NCBI GenBank assembly: GCA_950295325.1
Contig: OX485808.1
Span: 26,124,527 to 26,184,526, forward strand
Length of the DNA: 60,000 bases
Origin: Polytrichum commune
Lineage: Eukaryota; Streptophyta; Polytrichopsida; Polytrichales; Polytrichaceae
Direction: 5' to 3'
Shown: piece by piece, positions 11,001 through 22,417 of the stretch
How positions within the stretch are numbered: the stretch's first letter is position 1
Layout of the letters: each line of letters starts with the position of its first letter
Position numbers and translations under genes: made by a program
Notes under the pieces: generated by a model
Told to the model about the DNA's origin: nothing
The model's database searches: none
Seen by the model: the letters and a program-made list of their open reading frames with translations, nothing else

Positions 11001-12925
11001 TATGTTTTGCAGGCAAACAAAACTAAGGTTCAACCTGTGTCAGGGGCTCTTGCTGGACTTCTGTCAAAAGATCCTGATCTGAAGTACATGGCCCAGCGTG
11101 CCTTTACCACTTACCTCCGTTCCATACATGTGCGAGCAGATAAGTCGATATTTGATGTTACTCAACTTCCACATGCTGAATATGCAGCATCACTGGGCTT
11201 GCCAACCACTCCACGAATTCGATTCTTGAAGAGAGGGCCCAAGGAGAACAAAAATATCCAAGGTTCTGATAAGGTATAAAAGTGCTTTCCCAAAACAAAC
11301 TGATAGCTTTATGTGGTCATGGCCTGCCTACTCCTGGAGTCCCATAGTGTTTTGAGTCAAGGCCAAGGCCTGCAATGAGGTATACTTATATACAAGTGTC
11401 CTACCCAGCTTTGTTAAGTTTGCTGATGAGGTACCTTTTGAAAGAGAATTCTTCCTAATACTTTTTGTTTGCCTGGTTTGTTCTGATGCAGGATGCTAGT
11501 GATGGAGGTTCTGACGAAGATAATGAAGATGATGCAAACCTTATGGATATTGGAGATGACTTGGAGGCAGTCCAGAAGGAAGGACATGGTCTGATGGAGA
11601 AGAAGAAGAAGAGCAAGTTGGACCGTTTATTTGCACGTAAAAACAATGATGTTCTCTCTACAGCCTTTGAAAAGATTAGAGCACATGATACTGAGGATCG
11701 AGACTCCGAAGACAGTGGAAGTGATAGTGATGAGTTCCTGACAAAGAAGCGACCTAGACAAGAAATGGAGACACAGGAGGATGAGTTTCTGACAAAGAAA
11801 AAACCTAGGCAAGGTGTGGAAGAAGTGGAGGGAAAACAGATGAAATCCAAAAGGTATGATGTGAAATTGGGATCCTGGTGTGTCAAGGAGAGTGCTTGAG
11901 GAGCCTAAGTTCTTTATTTGAACATGTACCTTAATCATTGATGTTATTCAGGTATGCTGTCAAAAATTCTGAAGTTTTGTGGTCTCATTTGTGTTATGCA
12001 GCTCTGGTGTAAAAATATTGAAAAAGAACAAGCTGAAAATCGATCCCAGTAGGGCTGGAGCACAGCGTATGGTGTTTGATGATGAAGGAGTAGCTATGCC
12101 TCCACTAGCTGCTCTTGCTCAAGAAAGTAAAGAAGTCCTCAAGGGCACTGGTATTGATACTTCAACCCATACCCAAAGCCTCAACCTTATGTGAATTCCT
12201 GCCTTTAAGTTACTGGATTTTTGGGCTAATCCCACACTTTAAGTTACCTTCTTGTTCTTTGTATATGTGCAAAAGGCTATTGAGGGACCTGAGGAAGCAA
12301 CTGGAGTGTATTTAATTATGAAATCATCAGTCGTCTTCTTTTAATGTACTTTAGGGTCCTTAGTGTTTTTGGTTTTGATGTTTAGGTGGTCTCTTAAGAC
12401 GTATGCTTAGGGTACTTTGCTGTTTTTGCAGGCATGAGTGACGAAATTGCAGAGGCTGCCAATGAACGGTTTAAACAGTTAAAAATGGAAATGAAGCAAA
12501 GGGACAAAGAGGACCGACAACTAGAGAAACAACGATTACGTGAAAAACGATACAAACAAAAAGCAAAACTGCAAGCGGTTTCAGATGATGAAGAGGAGGA
12601 TGAGGATGAGGATGGTGTGAAGTTACGTGCTCCTAATGATGTAAGTGGTAGTGAGAGTGAAGAAGAAAATATTAAAGAGAGGCAGCGGAGGCAATTCAGG
12701 CGAGCAGGAGCGAAGGAGGTCAGTGAAAGCAGTAGTGGTGAAGCAGTGAATGAAAGTTATGATACTGACTCAGATGTTCCACCAAAGAAACAAAGAGGAA
12801 GGAGCCGGGCACACAAGTCTAGTAAAGGTGATGCTGTCCAAAAGAATGCTCCTGAGAGAGGTGATGGGCTTTCATTGGCTGAGCAAGAAGCACTTGCACT
12901 CAAACTTCTCAAAATGAGAAGATAG
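8013..12925 (+). CDS. DEAD-box RNA helicase, Dbp4/DDX10 type (plant RH32-like)
   Basis: Nine exons: 8013-8432, 9125-9400, 9601-9924, 10217-10408, 10592-10747, 11013-11273, 11492-11853, 12002-12150 and 12432-12925, about 877 residues. Dbp4/DDX10 is a nucleolar helicase for 18S rRNA processing and U14 snoRNA release. Visible motifs: [10 protein letters not shown] (126-134), PTREL (163-167), DEAD (237-240), SAT (268-270), [20 protein letters not shown], and [10 protein letters not shown] (416-423). AKT rather than AQT in motif I and the RARGLDFP-like motif V are typical of this subfamily. Then come the family's C-terminal extension ([18 protein letters not shown]) and a long acidic/lysine-rich tail with repeated DEFLTKK, ending [14 protein letters not shown]. 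Most junctions are phase 0; exons 7-8 and 8-9 split codons and rejoin in frame. First donor is GTGGAG, somewhat weak. Flanked by MITEs on both sides. Confidence 0.95.
8631..9071 (+). repeat. Spaced direct repeat inside helicase intron 1
   Basis: A 26-bp segment beginning GCAGAGAGTGCGAGGATTGC (8631-8656) recurs as GCAGAGAATGTGAGGATTGC at 9046-9071, about 415 bp apart within one intron. It could be the flanks of an old insertion or a degenerate duplication; no terminal inverted repeats are evident. Confidence 0.4.
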
Positions 12926-13854
12926 TGCTAGGTATTTCTTCTCCAGATCCATCACAACAATTCTGTAATAGGTAGATGGCCTATAGAAGCTCAGTAGGTT
13001 TTCTCTTCAGAAGCAGCCCATGCTCTCTTCTGTGGATGTCTACAAGTAGTTAGGGGGCTTGGTTGGCTTGCACTAGTCAATATTTTTTATGTATAGGAAG
13101 GACAAGTTGAGGTTGGGGACTTAAAGATTTGGTCTATAAATGGGCCTGTGAATGCTGAACAAGTCATTGTGCCATATTTGAAGGTAGGTCTTTCAGATGC
13201 CCAGGCTCTGCATTGTATGTGCAGAATGAGGTTTTCCCTGAAACCCTTGCAAGCAAGTGGTAATGGTTTGTTTCAGTTAATGTTTACCCTAATACCTAGA
13301 TGGTGAAGAAAGCTTGGAAACACATCATGACAATGATGTTTGGTGCACAGGTTGTTTTACATGAATGGAGTAGCCTTCCCTCACTTTGTGCAAAACCTTT
13401 TTTTACCGTATTCAACACGGTTATACGGATTCTAATACCCATATGTGGTTATACGGAGTTTAATTACAGCGTCTTGCAGGGTTTGATACGCGTTTAAACG
13501 GAGTATAATCAGTGTCTTTGTAGATTTTTCAAACTCTAGCCTACAGTGGCAGCTTATGATGCAGGAAGACCCTTTCTCTGTTGAGTAATGTTATGTAGGA
13601 AGGTTTGTCGGAGATGGCAATCATCAGTCAGACTCAAATTAACCATAGGACTTCAATAATCTTTATGAAACTTGAAGGCCTTTTATGCCACACCACAAGA
13701 TGGGATGCAAACCTAACTTAGTAGGTAATAATAAAGTGAGCTCTTGCCATGAAAACATGTATTGTAGCACCATGGCCAACTTTGATGCTAATCAAGAAAC
13801 ACCATGATAATTATTGACACTGTAATAAGTTATCGTGGCACAAAAACAATTGGC
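12926..13854. other. Helicase 3'UTR and intergenic DNA
   Basis: The helicase 3'UTR probably covers the first few hundred bases. A short run around 13390-13505 repeats GGTTATACGGA-like words (three loose copies). I see no gene. Confidence 0.35.
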
Positions 13855-13857
13855 TTA

Positions 13858-14375
13858 TGCCCCCTTCCAACCTGACTTCACCAAATAACAAAAGTGTTTC
13901 CTAAAAACCAGGTAAACTCTCGGTTATAGAGGAGGCATTTGGCTATCCCAATGCACTTACAAGAACTTGCTCCGGAGATTGTCAAGTAGGTTTTAGTTAA
14001 GAAGTTTTCACACATGTTCATTGTTTTATTTTATCAAGCAATGAATGTTGGATGGTTTTTGTCCCATCCCCAAATGCCTTACTAATCATCTATCATGACA
14101 TTGGTTTTTGTTAATGTAGCTCCCTGTGCCCTCATAGTTAAGATTGAAAGCAACCAATCACAAGGGCGGGAGGCGACACTTTTAAAGGTCCTACATTCTT
14201 GCCTCGTGTCTAGGTATTGATGGGAGGGTCGGTGCTTGAGGCTTAAAACCTCCACTTTTAAACCATGCCACATCATTTGCCAACTAGGCTCAGGACTAGA
14301 TAGTGTTGATGGTGCAAAGGCCATGTTTTTAGAACCAACTTTTAGGCTTAGCTAAAGTCAAGTGGGAAGGGAGCA
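13858..14375. mobile_element. MITE, TGCCCCC family, copy 2 (TSD TTA)
   Basis: It starts TGCCCCCTTCCAACCTGAC and ends, read inward from the right, TGCTCCCTTCCCACTTGAC. TTA lies outside each end (13855-13857 and 14376-14378). It is 518 bp in the same orientation as copy 1 at 6154, so two relatives bracket the helicase gene. No coding capacity. Confidence 0.8.
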
Positions 14376-14378
14376 TTA

Positions 14379-15800
14379 TTTGGCAATGTGTTTGTTGACA
14401 ATAGACACATCGTACATTCTAAACATGTAGTCCATTCTTAGTTACTCAATTTTGTAATATTCCATAGAATTCATTATAAGTTACACAATTTCAACCTATT
14501 GCACATGCAGTTCATTGTAACTTGTCCAACTTTCGGCCCTTCCCATAAAGTACACTAAATAGACCTATTAACGTTGAGGCATCTATAACTGAGAAAATAA
14601 GAGAGTTTGCATATGTTTAGGAGGAGTAATAGCAAGGGTTTTAGTTTCCTACGGAGAGAAACATATTCTAAGAAGAATAAACCAAAAATAAATAAATAAT
14701 CATGAATATGGAAATGCGTTACAAATTTGGAAGTGGTAAAGTTTATTGGAGCACACAATTGAATTATAAGTTACCCATAATTGCTCATCTATATGCTAAT
14801 TCTTGGCATAACAATAATCGTAACTCTTACAAAAGGTAATCAAACACAAGCTACCACCACATAAACCTTAACTCCGTTTGCCAAAAAAGCTTAGATCTCA
14901 TCCACGTCAACATTACATATAACCTAGTGAGCGGCTAAATGGACCGTTTGACTATGGATGCCTCGACCTTAGTGGGAAATGATGATTATTGGTCACTCTA
15001 ATTATTCAATTGGGGTGGAATATAATGTGGGTCATAGACCATGGATCTTTCCTTAGTCTTCCTTGAGACTTCTAACCAACTCCTTGCATAAAATAAAACA
15101 GTCATCTTTCATCAAAGTAAAATGGAGTAAAATATTCAATCAATTTCTTAGAATTTGTTTTGATGTACATGACACTAATTTTATAGTAGGGATTTTGACG
15201 TGGTTCAAAAATTAATGTGGCCTTTGGGGACCATTGCGGTCGAAACTAACAACACTATCTAGCGTAATTCACCATAACTTACACACTTTCATAGCAATAT
15301 AAAAAGTTACATGGACATATAGTCTTTTAGCCAAAAGGTACGATTCAACATGCTAGGTGTTGATTTGCCATGGTACACTAGAAAGTACTTGTGTGAGACA
15401 ACCATATTTTCAACCATTCGCACATGCACTTCATTGTAAATTACACAAATTTTTAGCCCTTCCCACATTGTAAGTTACAAAATTTCATACTTAGATACAT
15501 AGTGGCTCAGCCAATAAACCACGATTCGACATGAAAAGTGAAGTGAACTAATTGGGAAATGGAAAAAATTGAGGAAGATGGAAAAATATACGGATGAATA
15601 TCCAAGGCGACAAGACGCATCGATGGATGAGAAGCCAGATTGATAAAAGTGAAAGGAAGATCATAAAGTCGAAAGGTCGAGTAAAAGTATGCTTCGAAAA
15701 GCATCACTTAGACCAATATGTGGATGCTCAAGGGTGGGGGAACACACATTATTATTATTATTATTTTTATTCTTGTCTTTGTTGGGTATACTCATAACCA
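14379..15800. other. AT-rich intergenic DNA
   Basis: No coding signal is seen. Two loosely similar stretches carry ACATGCAGTTCATTGTAACTT-like words (around 14500 and 15420), suggesting an old local duplication. An ATT microsatellite lies at about 15748-15765. Confidence 0.3.
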
Positions 15801-16866
15801 ATAAATAAGAGTTCCATTAGTATTCACCTCTTGCATAGAACTCCGGTGGAGTGAAGTGTTCATATGTGGAGACGACAAGAAGAAGAAGAAGAAGAAGGAA
15901 ATACATAGAATGTAGTGGAATCTGGTAAGCGGTGAGATATAGAGGCTCCGAAGATTCGAGACGAGGGCTAGGCTGATGAGACGCATATCCTGCGGTTGTC
16001 CTGTGGTCATCATCCCCAACGCTTGGACGGCCGAGATCACCCCACGCTCAGGAGGGAGGGTCATCGGGCGGCGGAGGAAGCAGGCCATCACCAGGCTTAT
16101 CTTTTGGCCTCTGCATTGCCCCCCGGAGCTTCCTTTTGGGAGAGGTAAAGACATCGGGAGGGTTTTCCTTGCAAACCCCACTGCGAGGTTTCTCTCTCCC
16201 GGCCGCTCTTGTGGGAACGGAAGGGAAGGGAAGGGAAGGCAAGGTAAAGGAGGCGGTGCAATCTTGAAAGCTGCTGCGCTGTTGTGGTAGGATTGTGCTT
16301 GGGTCGATTTATTTCAATGTGCGGCTGAGTGAGGAGGAGGAGCTGAGGGTTAGAGAGGTTTCGTTTGTGGAGGTTTTTTAGAGTCGAAAACCCTCGCCGC
16401 GTTAGTGGAGTGGAGTGGATTGGTGCAAGGTTGTACGGTTCTGTAGGTGTCGATGATTTCGCAGCCGCTTTTGTTGTTGGCGGTTTGGTTGAGAAATGTG
16501 TGGAGGGTTTGGATGTGAGGTCATGGGGATTGGAAGGTTTCGCATGTGGAGGGGATGGGTGTCTAAGTGAGAATTTCGTCTGGTGCGTGTGTTTTTGAAT
16601 GTGATATATGGGGTAATTGATGCAGAGGGTTTGTGGCTTTGTGGAGGATTTGGATGTGAGGTCATGGGGATTGGGTGGTGGGATGGGGAGCTTCCTCATG
16701 TGGAGTGGATGATGTTTTGTGATAATTCGTCTCGTATGTGTGTTTTTTGAATGTGGTTGGGGAAATTGATGTATTTTGATGTGTACGTGATGTGCAGGTA
16801 TACATCCTAGTGGGTTTGAAGGAGACCCTAAATAGGGGGATAAAAAGATAAGACAATATCATCAAC
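15801..16866 (+). promoter_or_regulatory. clpC promoter, 5'UTR and probable 5'UTR intron
   Basis: A GAAG-rich run (15870-15900) and a GC-rich segment (15960-16260) precede a G/T-rich stretch ending in a clear acceptor (TGTGCAG, ending at 16797). I infer that 16798-16866 is the last 5'UTR piece and that a leader intron lies upstream. The donor was not fixed. Confidence 0.4.
16500..16773 (+). repeat. Tandem duplication in the clpC leader
   Basis: Unit 1 (about 16500-16623) and unit 2 (about 16641-16773) share GGATGTGAGGTCATGGGGAT near the start and a TGTTTTTGAATGTG-like block followed by AATTGATG near the end. The period is about 140 bp. It lies in the probable 5'UTR intron, so it would not change the protein. 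Confidence 0.6.
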
Positions 16867-19800
16867 ATGGCGTCGACTTTGGCCCAGTCTTTGACAGTTC
16901 CGTCTGTGGGAGCTTCTTCTCCCGTGGGCCAGCTCCATGGCAATGCCAAAGCACGTGCTCCAGCAAGGGTAGGGCCTTTGGGAAGGAGGAATTTGCAGTC
17001 TAGGGCTGCCTCCTCATCTAACACAGGATTCAAATCTTTCTCTGGTATGCGGAAGGCTTCAGCGATTGACACTCTAACTGTCAAGCAAGGTAGAGATTTT
17101 AAGTCTGTGATGACTTCTGCACTTGCAACCAAGAATCAAGTAGGGACATCCAAGGGGGTCACAACTGCCATGTTTGAACGGTTTACGGAGAAGGCCATTA
17201 AGGTCATCATGCTTGCTCAAGAAGAAGCCAGGCGCCTGGGACATAACTTTGTGGGTACCGAGCAAATTCTGTTAGGGCTTATTGGGGAGGGCACTGGTAT
17301 TGCTGCCAAGGTGTTGAAATCTATGGGAGTGAACCTTAAGGAGGCTCGTGTGGAGGTTGAGAAGATAATTGGTCGTGGAAGTGGCTTTGTCGCTGTTGAG
17401 ATTCCTTTCACACCTAGGGCAAAGCGTGTTTTGGAGCTGTCGCTTGAGGAGGCTAGGCAGCTTGGTAAGTTTATGATGTCAGTAGATTATCACCGTGCTC
17501 CAGAAAATTGCCTTCTTTGATGTATCTCGATGTATGTTTTACCCTATTTAACACTTTGCCTCTATTTATCCACATATCTGAGCTGGTGTCTTTCGACTTT
17601 TACAGGCCACAACTACATTGGAACAGAGCACTTGCTCCTTGGATTGCTTCGTGAAGGTGAGGGTGTTGCAGCACGAGTTCTTGAGAATCTTGGAGCAGAT
17701 CCAAGCAACATTCGCACACAGGTATGTTGTGCTCTAGGTTTACTAGTAGTCTTGCAGACCCTTTTCTAGCGTTGAACTGATGACCATCAGATGCTCTATC
17801 CCTGAGCCAGTGCAGGGTATCTCTCTTCCTAGGTTGAAATACCAGTGTGTGGGAGAATCTGTTAAAGAGAAAAAAACGCTTCCATCTCTGTTAATATGTC
17901 ACTTATACTACTGGAAGCTTCTATCTAAACACTTGTAGCCTTTCTTTCATGGAATGTGACTCAAAATATTGACCTGTCGTAGTTCGAGTTTGATGGGCTA
18001 GTATGCTTCTTTCATAGTTTGTTGATTGCTGAATGTTTGGTTATCAGGTCATTCGCATGGTTGGTGAGAGCACCGAGTCTGTGGGTGCTGGAGTTGGTGG
18101 TGGCAGTAGCAGCAACAAGATGCCCACCTTGGAGGAGTATGGAACCAACTTGACCAAGCTTGCAGAAGACGTAAGTAGTCTATCTGGATGTTGGGAGCTA
18201 TCTGCCTTGTCACCCTGTCCTCGTTATATTGGTTCTATAGCTATGTATTTCAGTCATAAAGATATCATTTGGTGGGTTCCTTCCTGCTGACAGGGGGGGC
18301 CATCTGGTTTCTGGTGCAGGGAAAGCTAGACCCTGTTGTTGGAAGGCAAGCACAAATCGAGAGGGTGACTCAAATCTTGGGCCGAAGGACTAAGAATAAC
18401 CCCTGCCTTATTGGAGAGCCTGGAGTTGGAAAAACTGCCATTGCTGAAGGTTTGGCACAGCGGATTGCATCTGGAGATGTACCTGAGACAATTGAGGGCA
18501 AGAAGGTCATCACTCTTGACATGGGGCTGTTGGTGGCTGGAACAAAGTACAGGGGAGAGTTTGAGGAGAGGTTGAAGAAATTGATGGAGGAGATCAAGCA
18601 AGCGGATGACATCATCCTTGTGATTGATGAGGTGCACACTTTAATTGGTGCTGGTGCTGCAGAGGGTGCTATTGATGCTGCGAACATCTTGAAGCCTGCC
18701 CTTGCTCGTGGTGAACTTCAGGTATTTTTTCAATTCTGAACTTCTTTATAGTTCTTAAAGCAGAAGCTAGTTCTGATTACAACATCATACTGATGACCTC
18801 CTGTTTCATTCCTCTGAGCATAGGAAGGGCCAATGTTGTACCTTCTAATTATCTTCAAATCCCAGGATGCATTTAAATCAGGCAGTTGGCTTGAGACACA
18901 CGTCCACCAATGATTGGAGTCTTCATGGATTTCAAGTTGGGGTTAGCCCCATTTTGATTACTAGGTTCTGTGGTGGGTAACTTTGTCTTCTGGCAGTGCA
19001 TTGGAGCCACTACTCTTGATGAGTACAGGAAGCACATTGAGAAGGACCCTGCTTTGGAGCGCCGGTTTCAGCCTGTGTTGGTCCCAGAGCCTACTGTTGA
19101 GGAAACCATCCAGATTCTGAAAGGACTGAGGGAGAGATATGAAATTCATCACAAGCTGCGTTATACAGATGAGGCTTTGGTGGCAGCTGCTCAGCTTTCT
19201 TATCAATACATCAGGTGTGTGTTTAGCATCCATTCTCATAACAAATATGTTGTTCCAATCGTACATATGGGGGCTTAAAATGTATGACAATGGTATATAG
19301 TCCTGGTTTTAGGTTATGTGCTGGTTCTGAGTATGCTTACCTTAGATAGTTCCCTTTAGTCTGTTGTAGACCTGGTTGACTAACAATAGAAACTAATAGT
19401 GGATTCTCATGGGTGTTTGAAGTGTTGACACAGTTCTTTAGTATAACTGTACTTCTGGTTCTAGATTGCAGTTTCAAGGAACAAGAAGGCATCTTTTAGA
19501 AATATTCTTGCTAACATGATTTCTTTTTTGTTCATCTACAGTGATCGGTTTTTACCTGACAAGGCTATTGATCTCATTGATGAGGCAGGTTCTCGCGTGC
19601 GTCTGAGGCATGCTCAGGTATGCATTTATTTGTATTTTCATTCGTAGAATAGGCAGGGAACTGATATTTGTCCATAATTCTATGCTGGACATAGTCCAAC
19701 TTCAGTTTAGTGACTTTGGTCCTTTCTCTCTTTTGTAAACAAAGCATATCATCCACGTGAAGCCTTAGTGAATGCTTCCTACCAAAGCGTCAAGAGACTT

Positions 19801-21604
19801 TGCATTGGTGTTGCCTGGACATATTTGTCCAGACCTTCAAAATATTTATGTCTACACCCGGAATCTCTTGTAGTTACTTCATGCGATTTAGCTTCAAGGA
19901 ACATTTTGAGAAATGGTGTATCTGGGATTAAGTGTTGTGTTCTGCTGTTGTGTGCCTCAGCTACCTGAAGAAGCTAGGGAACTTGATAAGGAATTGCGTG
20001 CTATTACCAAGGAAAAGAATGAAGCTGTCCGTGGACAGGATTTCGAGAAGGTGGGGATACACTTTCGGTCTGGCTATTAGAGTTTTCTGTGGCTTAGAAT
20101 GTTTATCAATATTAGGCTTTCTTTTGAACCACAGTATTTCTTAGGTTCTTTTTATGTTATAATATTTCGCTGGCACTTTTTGAATCAAACATGGCACTTC
20201 ATATTTGAAGGTGGGAGGATAGGTTTTCTTATTATACCCTCGGTGTTCATACATGTTATGTGAATTTGCAGGCAGGAGAGTTGAGGGACCGCGAGATGGA
20301 GCTGAAGGCACAAATATCTGCAATCACAGAGAAAGGAAAGGAGCAGTCAAAGGCAGAGAGCGAAGCTGGCGAAGTTGGCCCTACTGTTGAGGAGTCTGAC
20401 ATCCAGCAAATTGTGTGTGCCTGGACTGGTATCCCTGTCGAGAAGGTCTCAACTGATGAATCTGACCGTCTTCTGAAGATGGAAGACACACTCCATCACC
20501 GTGTTATTGGACAGGATGAGGCCGTTAAAGCCATCAGTCGTGCAATCAGGAGAGCTCGAGTTGGCCTCAAGAACCCTAATCGGCCAATAGCCAGTTTCAT
20601 CTTCTCTGGTCCTACTGGTGTGGGTAAATCGGAGCTTGCAAAAGCATTGGCCTCCTACTACTTCGGCTCTGAGGAAGCTATGGTCAGGTTGGATATGTCT
20701 GAGTTTATGGAGAGACATACTGTCTCTAAGCTCATTGGTTCACCACCTGGTTACGTGGGTTACAGTGAAGGAGGGCAGCTGACAGAAGCCGTGCGCAGGA
20801 GGCCATACACTGTGGTGCTTTTTGATGAGATTGAAAAGGCTCACCCTGACGTCTTCAACATGATGCTTCAAATTTTGGAGGATGGTCGTCTGACTGACAG
20901 CAAGGGTAGAACTGTAGATTTTAAGAACACTCTCTTGATCATGACTTCAAATGTAGGAAGCAGCGTCATTGAGAAGGGTGGAGGTGGAATTGGTTTTCAG
21001 TTGGACTATGGTGAGAAGGACTCCAGCTACAACCGGATTAAGAGTCTTGTGAATGAGGAGCTCAAGCAATACTTCAGGCCCGAATTCTTGAACAGGCTTG
21101 ATGAGATCATTGTCTTTAGGCAACTCACCAAGATGGAAGTCAAGGAGATTGCCGACATCATGTTGAAGGAGGTCTTTGAGCGACTAAAGAAGAAGGAGAT
21201 TGACTTACAGGTATTTCCTCATACCATTTGGCTAAAAGTTCTACTGTGTTCAAAAAGTCAGTCTTAAATTCTTTGGTTATTTTTACCAGAAATAAACAAA
21301 GAAACTTTCAAACTTGGTGACAAATATCAACTCACTTTTCTTGCATGTCCAGGTAACTGAAAGATTTAGGGACCGGGTGGTTGATGAGGGTTACAGCCCC
21401 AGCTATGGTGCTCGTCCATTGCGTCGGGCTATCATGAGGCTGCTGGAAGATAGCATGGCTGAGCGTATGCTTGCAGGAGAAATCAAGGAAGGAGACTCTG
21501 CCATTATTGATGTGGATAGCGACGGTGGTGTAACTGTATTGAATGGTACAACAGGAACTGCCTCAAGCACCGCAATAGAAACTACACCCGCAGGCATTGC
21601 CTAA
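16867..21604 (+). CDS. clpC: Chloroplast ClpC (Hsp100/Clp ATPase subunit of stromal Clp protease)
   Basis: Nine exons: 16867-17464, 17606-17721, 18048-18170, 18320-18721, 18997-19214, 19542-19617, 19961-20050, 20272-21210 and 21353-21604; about 937 residues, close to plant ClpC. The protein unfolds stromal substrates for ClpP/R and assists import at the inner envelope. Residues 1-95 are Ser/Ala/Arg-rich, as in a transit peptide. Mature-type sequence starts at [13 protein letters not shown] (from 102), with two Clp-N repeats ([20 protein letters not shown]). AAA-1 has Walker A GEPGVGKT (311-318) and Walker B ending DE (382-383). A UVR-like middle segment ([14 protein letters not shown]) follows. 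AAA-2 has GPTGVGKS (654-661), FDEIEKAH (725-732) and sensor residues in [12 protein letters not shown]. The C-terminus is Ala/Thr-rich. All junctions keep the frame. Convergent with the DYRK gene. Confidence 0.97.
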
Positions 21605-22417
21605 ATTTTATGTTACCACAGTTAGGCGGTTATTTTCTTAGGAAAGAGAGGCTGTGATCTATCAGGCCCTAATAGTTTCAGCAACTGTGAGCTCCCTCTG
21701 TAATCATAGCTTCAAAGTGGGTGTTGGCATCTACAAAATTTTAAATCTGGAAATTATTCATATCTGTTCTGCAAAGCAAAAAGTTTTTGCAGTTGCCACC
21801 AGAGTCCCCTTTTCCACTATAGCTGACTATCAGTTATGAACATGATCAAGGTGTTCGTGCATGGATATAACCAAGCTGTCCTCGAGAGGTTACTGCTGCT
21901 TTACTGCAGTTAGTTATTTGCCAGCGGATTATCATTGATGTTCAATTATAATGGAGGATTTTTCCCATGGATATAATGTGTACGTTTTGTAGCTCCACCT
22001 ACGTTCTGCTGACAGAAACTACGAGGCCCTTATGTCTTTAAGGATCTTGTACACAAAGAATTATGTACAGTATGTTGCTCACCTCACGTAATGTCTTCCA
22101 AATTGACAGATAGGATATTATCCACCTGACCTATTCTCCTTTTCTGGGTACATCACTGAGATTTATCTTCCAGATAGGCTGCTGTGCAATCTAAATTACT
22201 TGACAATTGAAATGCATTTTTTTGAGGAAAGAATAGCAGGAGGAACACTTTGAGATTGAAAAAGGCCTTGGAAATGCAATGTATGCATTTACAGCTTCCT
22301 CCAACAGAAACAGCAAACCCTTCATGTGGTTCAAACCAAATTCCTAGTGTTTTGTGTTTTGTATCAATATTGTACAGATGAAATTGAAACTCAGCTGTTG
22401 ATGAGTGTCTCCTCCCA
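21605..22417. other. Convergent 3' region between clpC and the DYRK kinase
   Basis: Holds the 3'UTRs of the two convergent genes, whose stops are 813 bp apart. No gene, repeat or structured element is seen. Confidence 0.4.

Noticed and set aside
16097-16699. 200-codon minus-strand Pro/His/Ser/Thr-rich frame
   Set aside because: Low-complexity translation of the G/T-rich clpC leader; no homology or splice signals.
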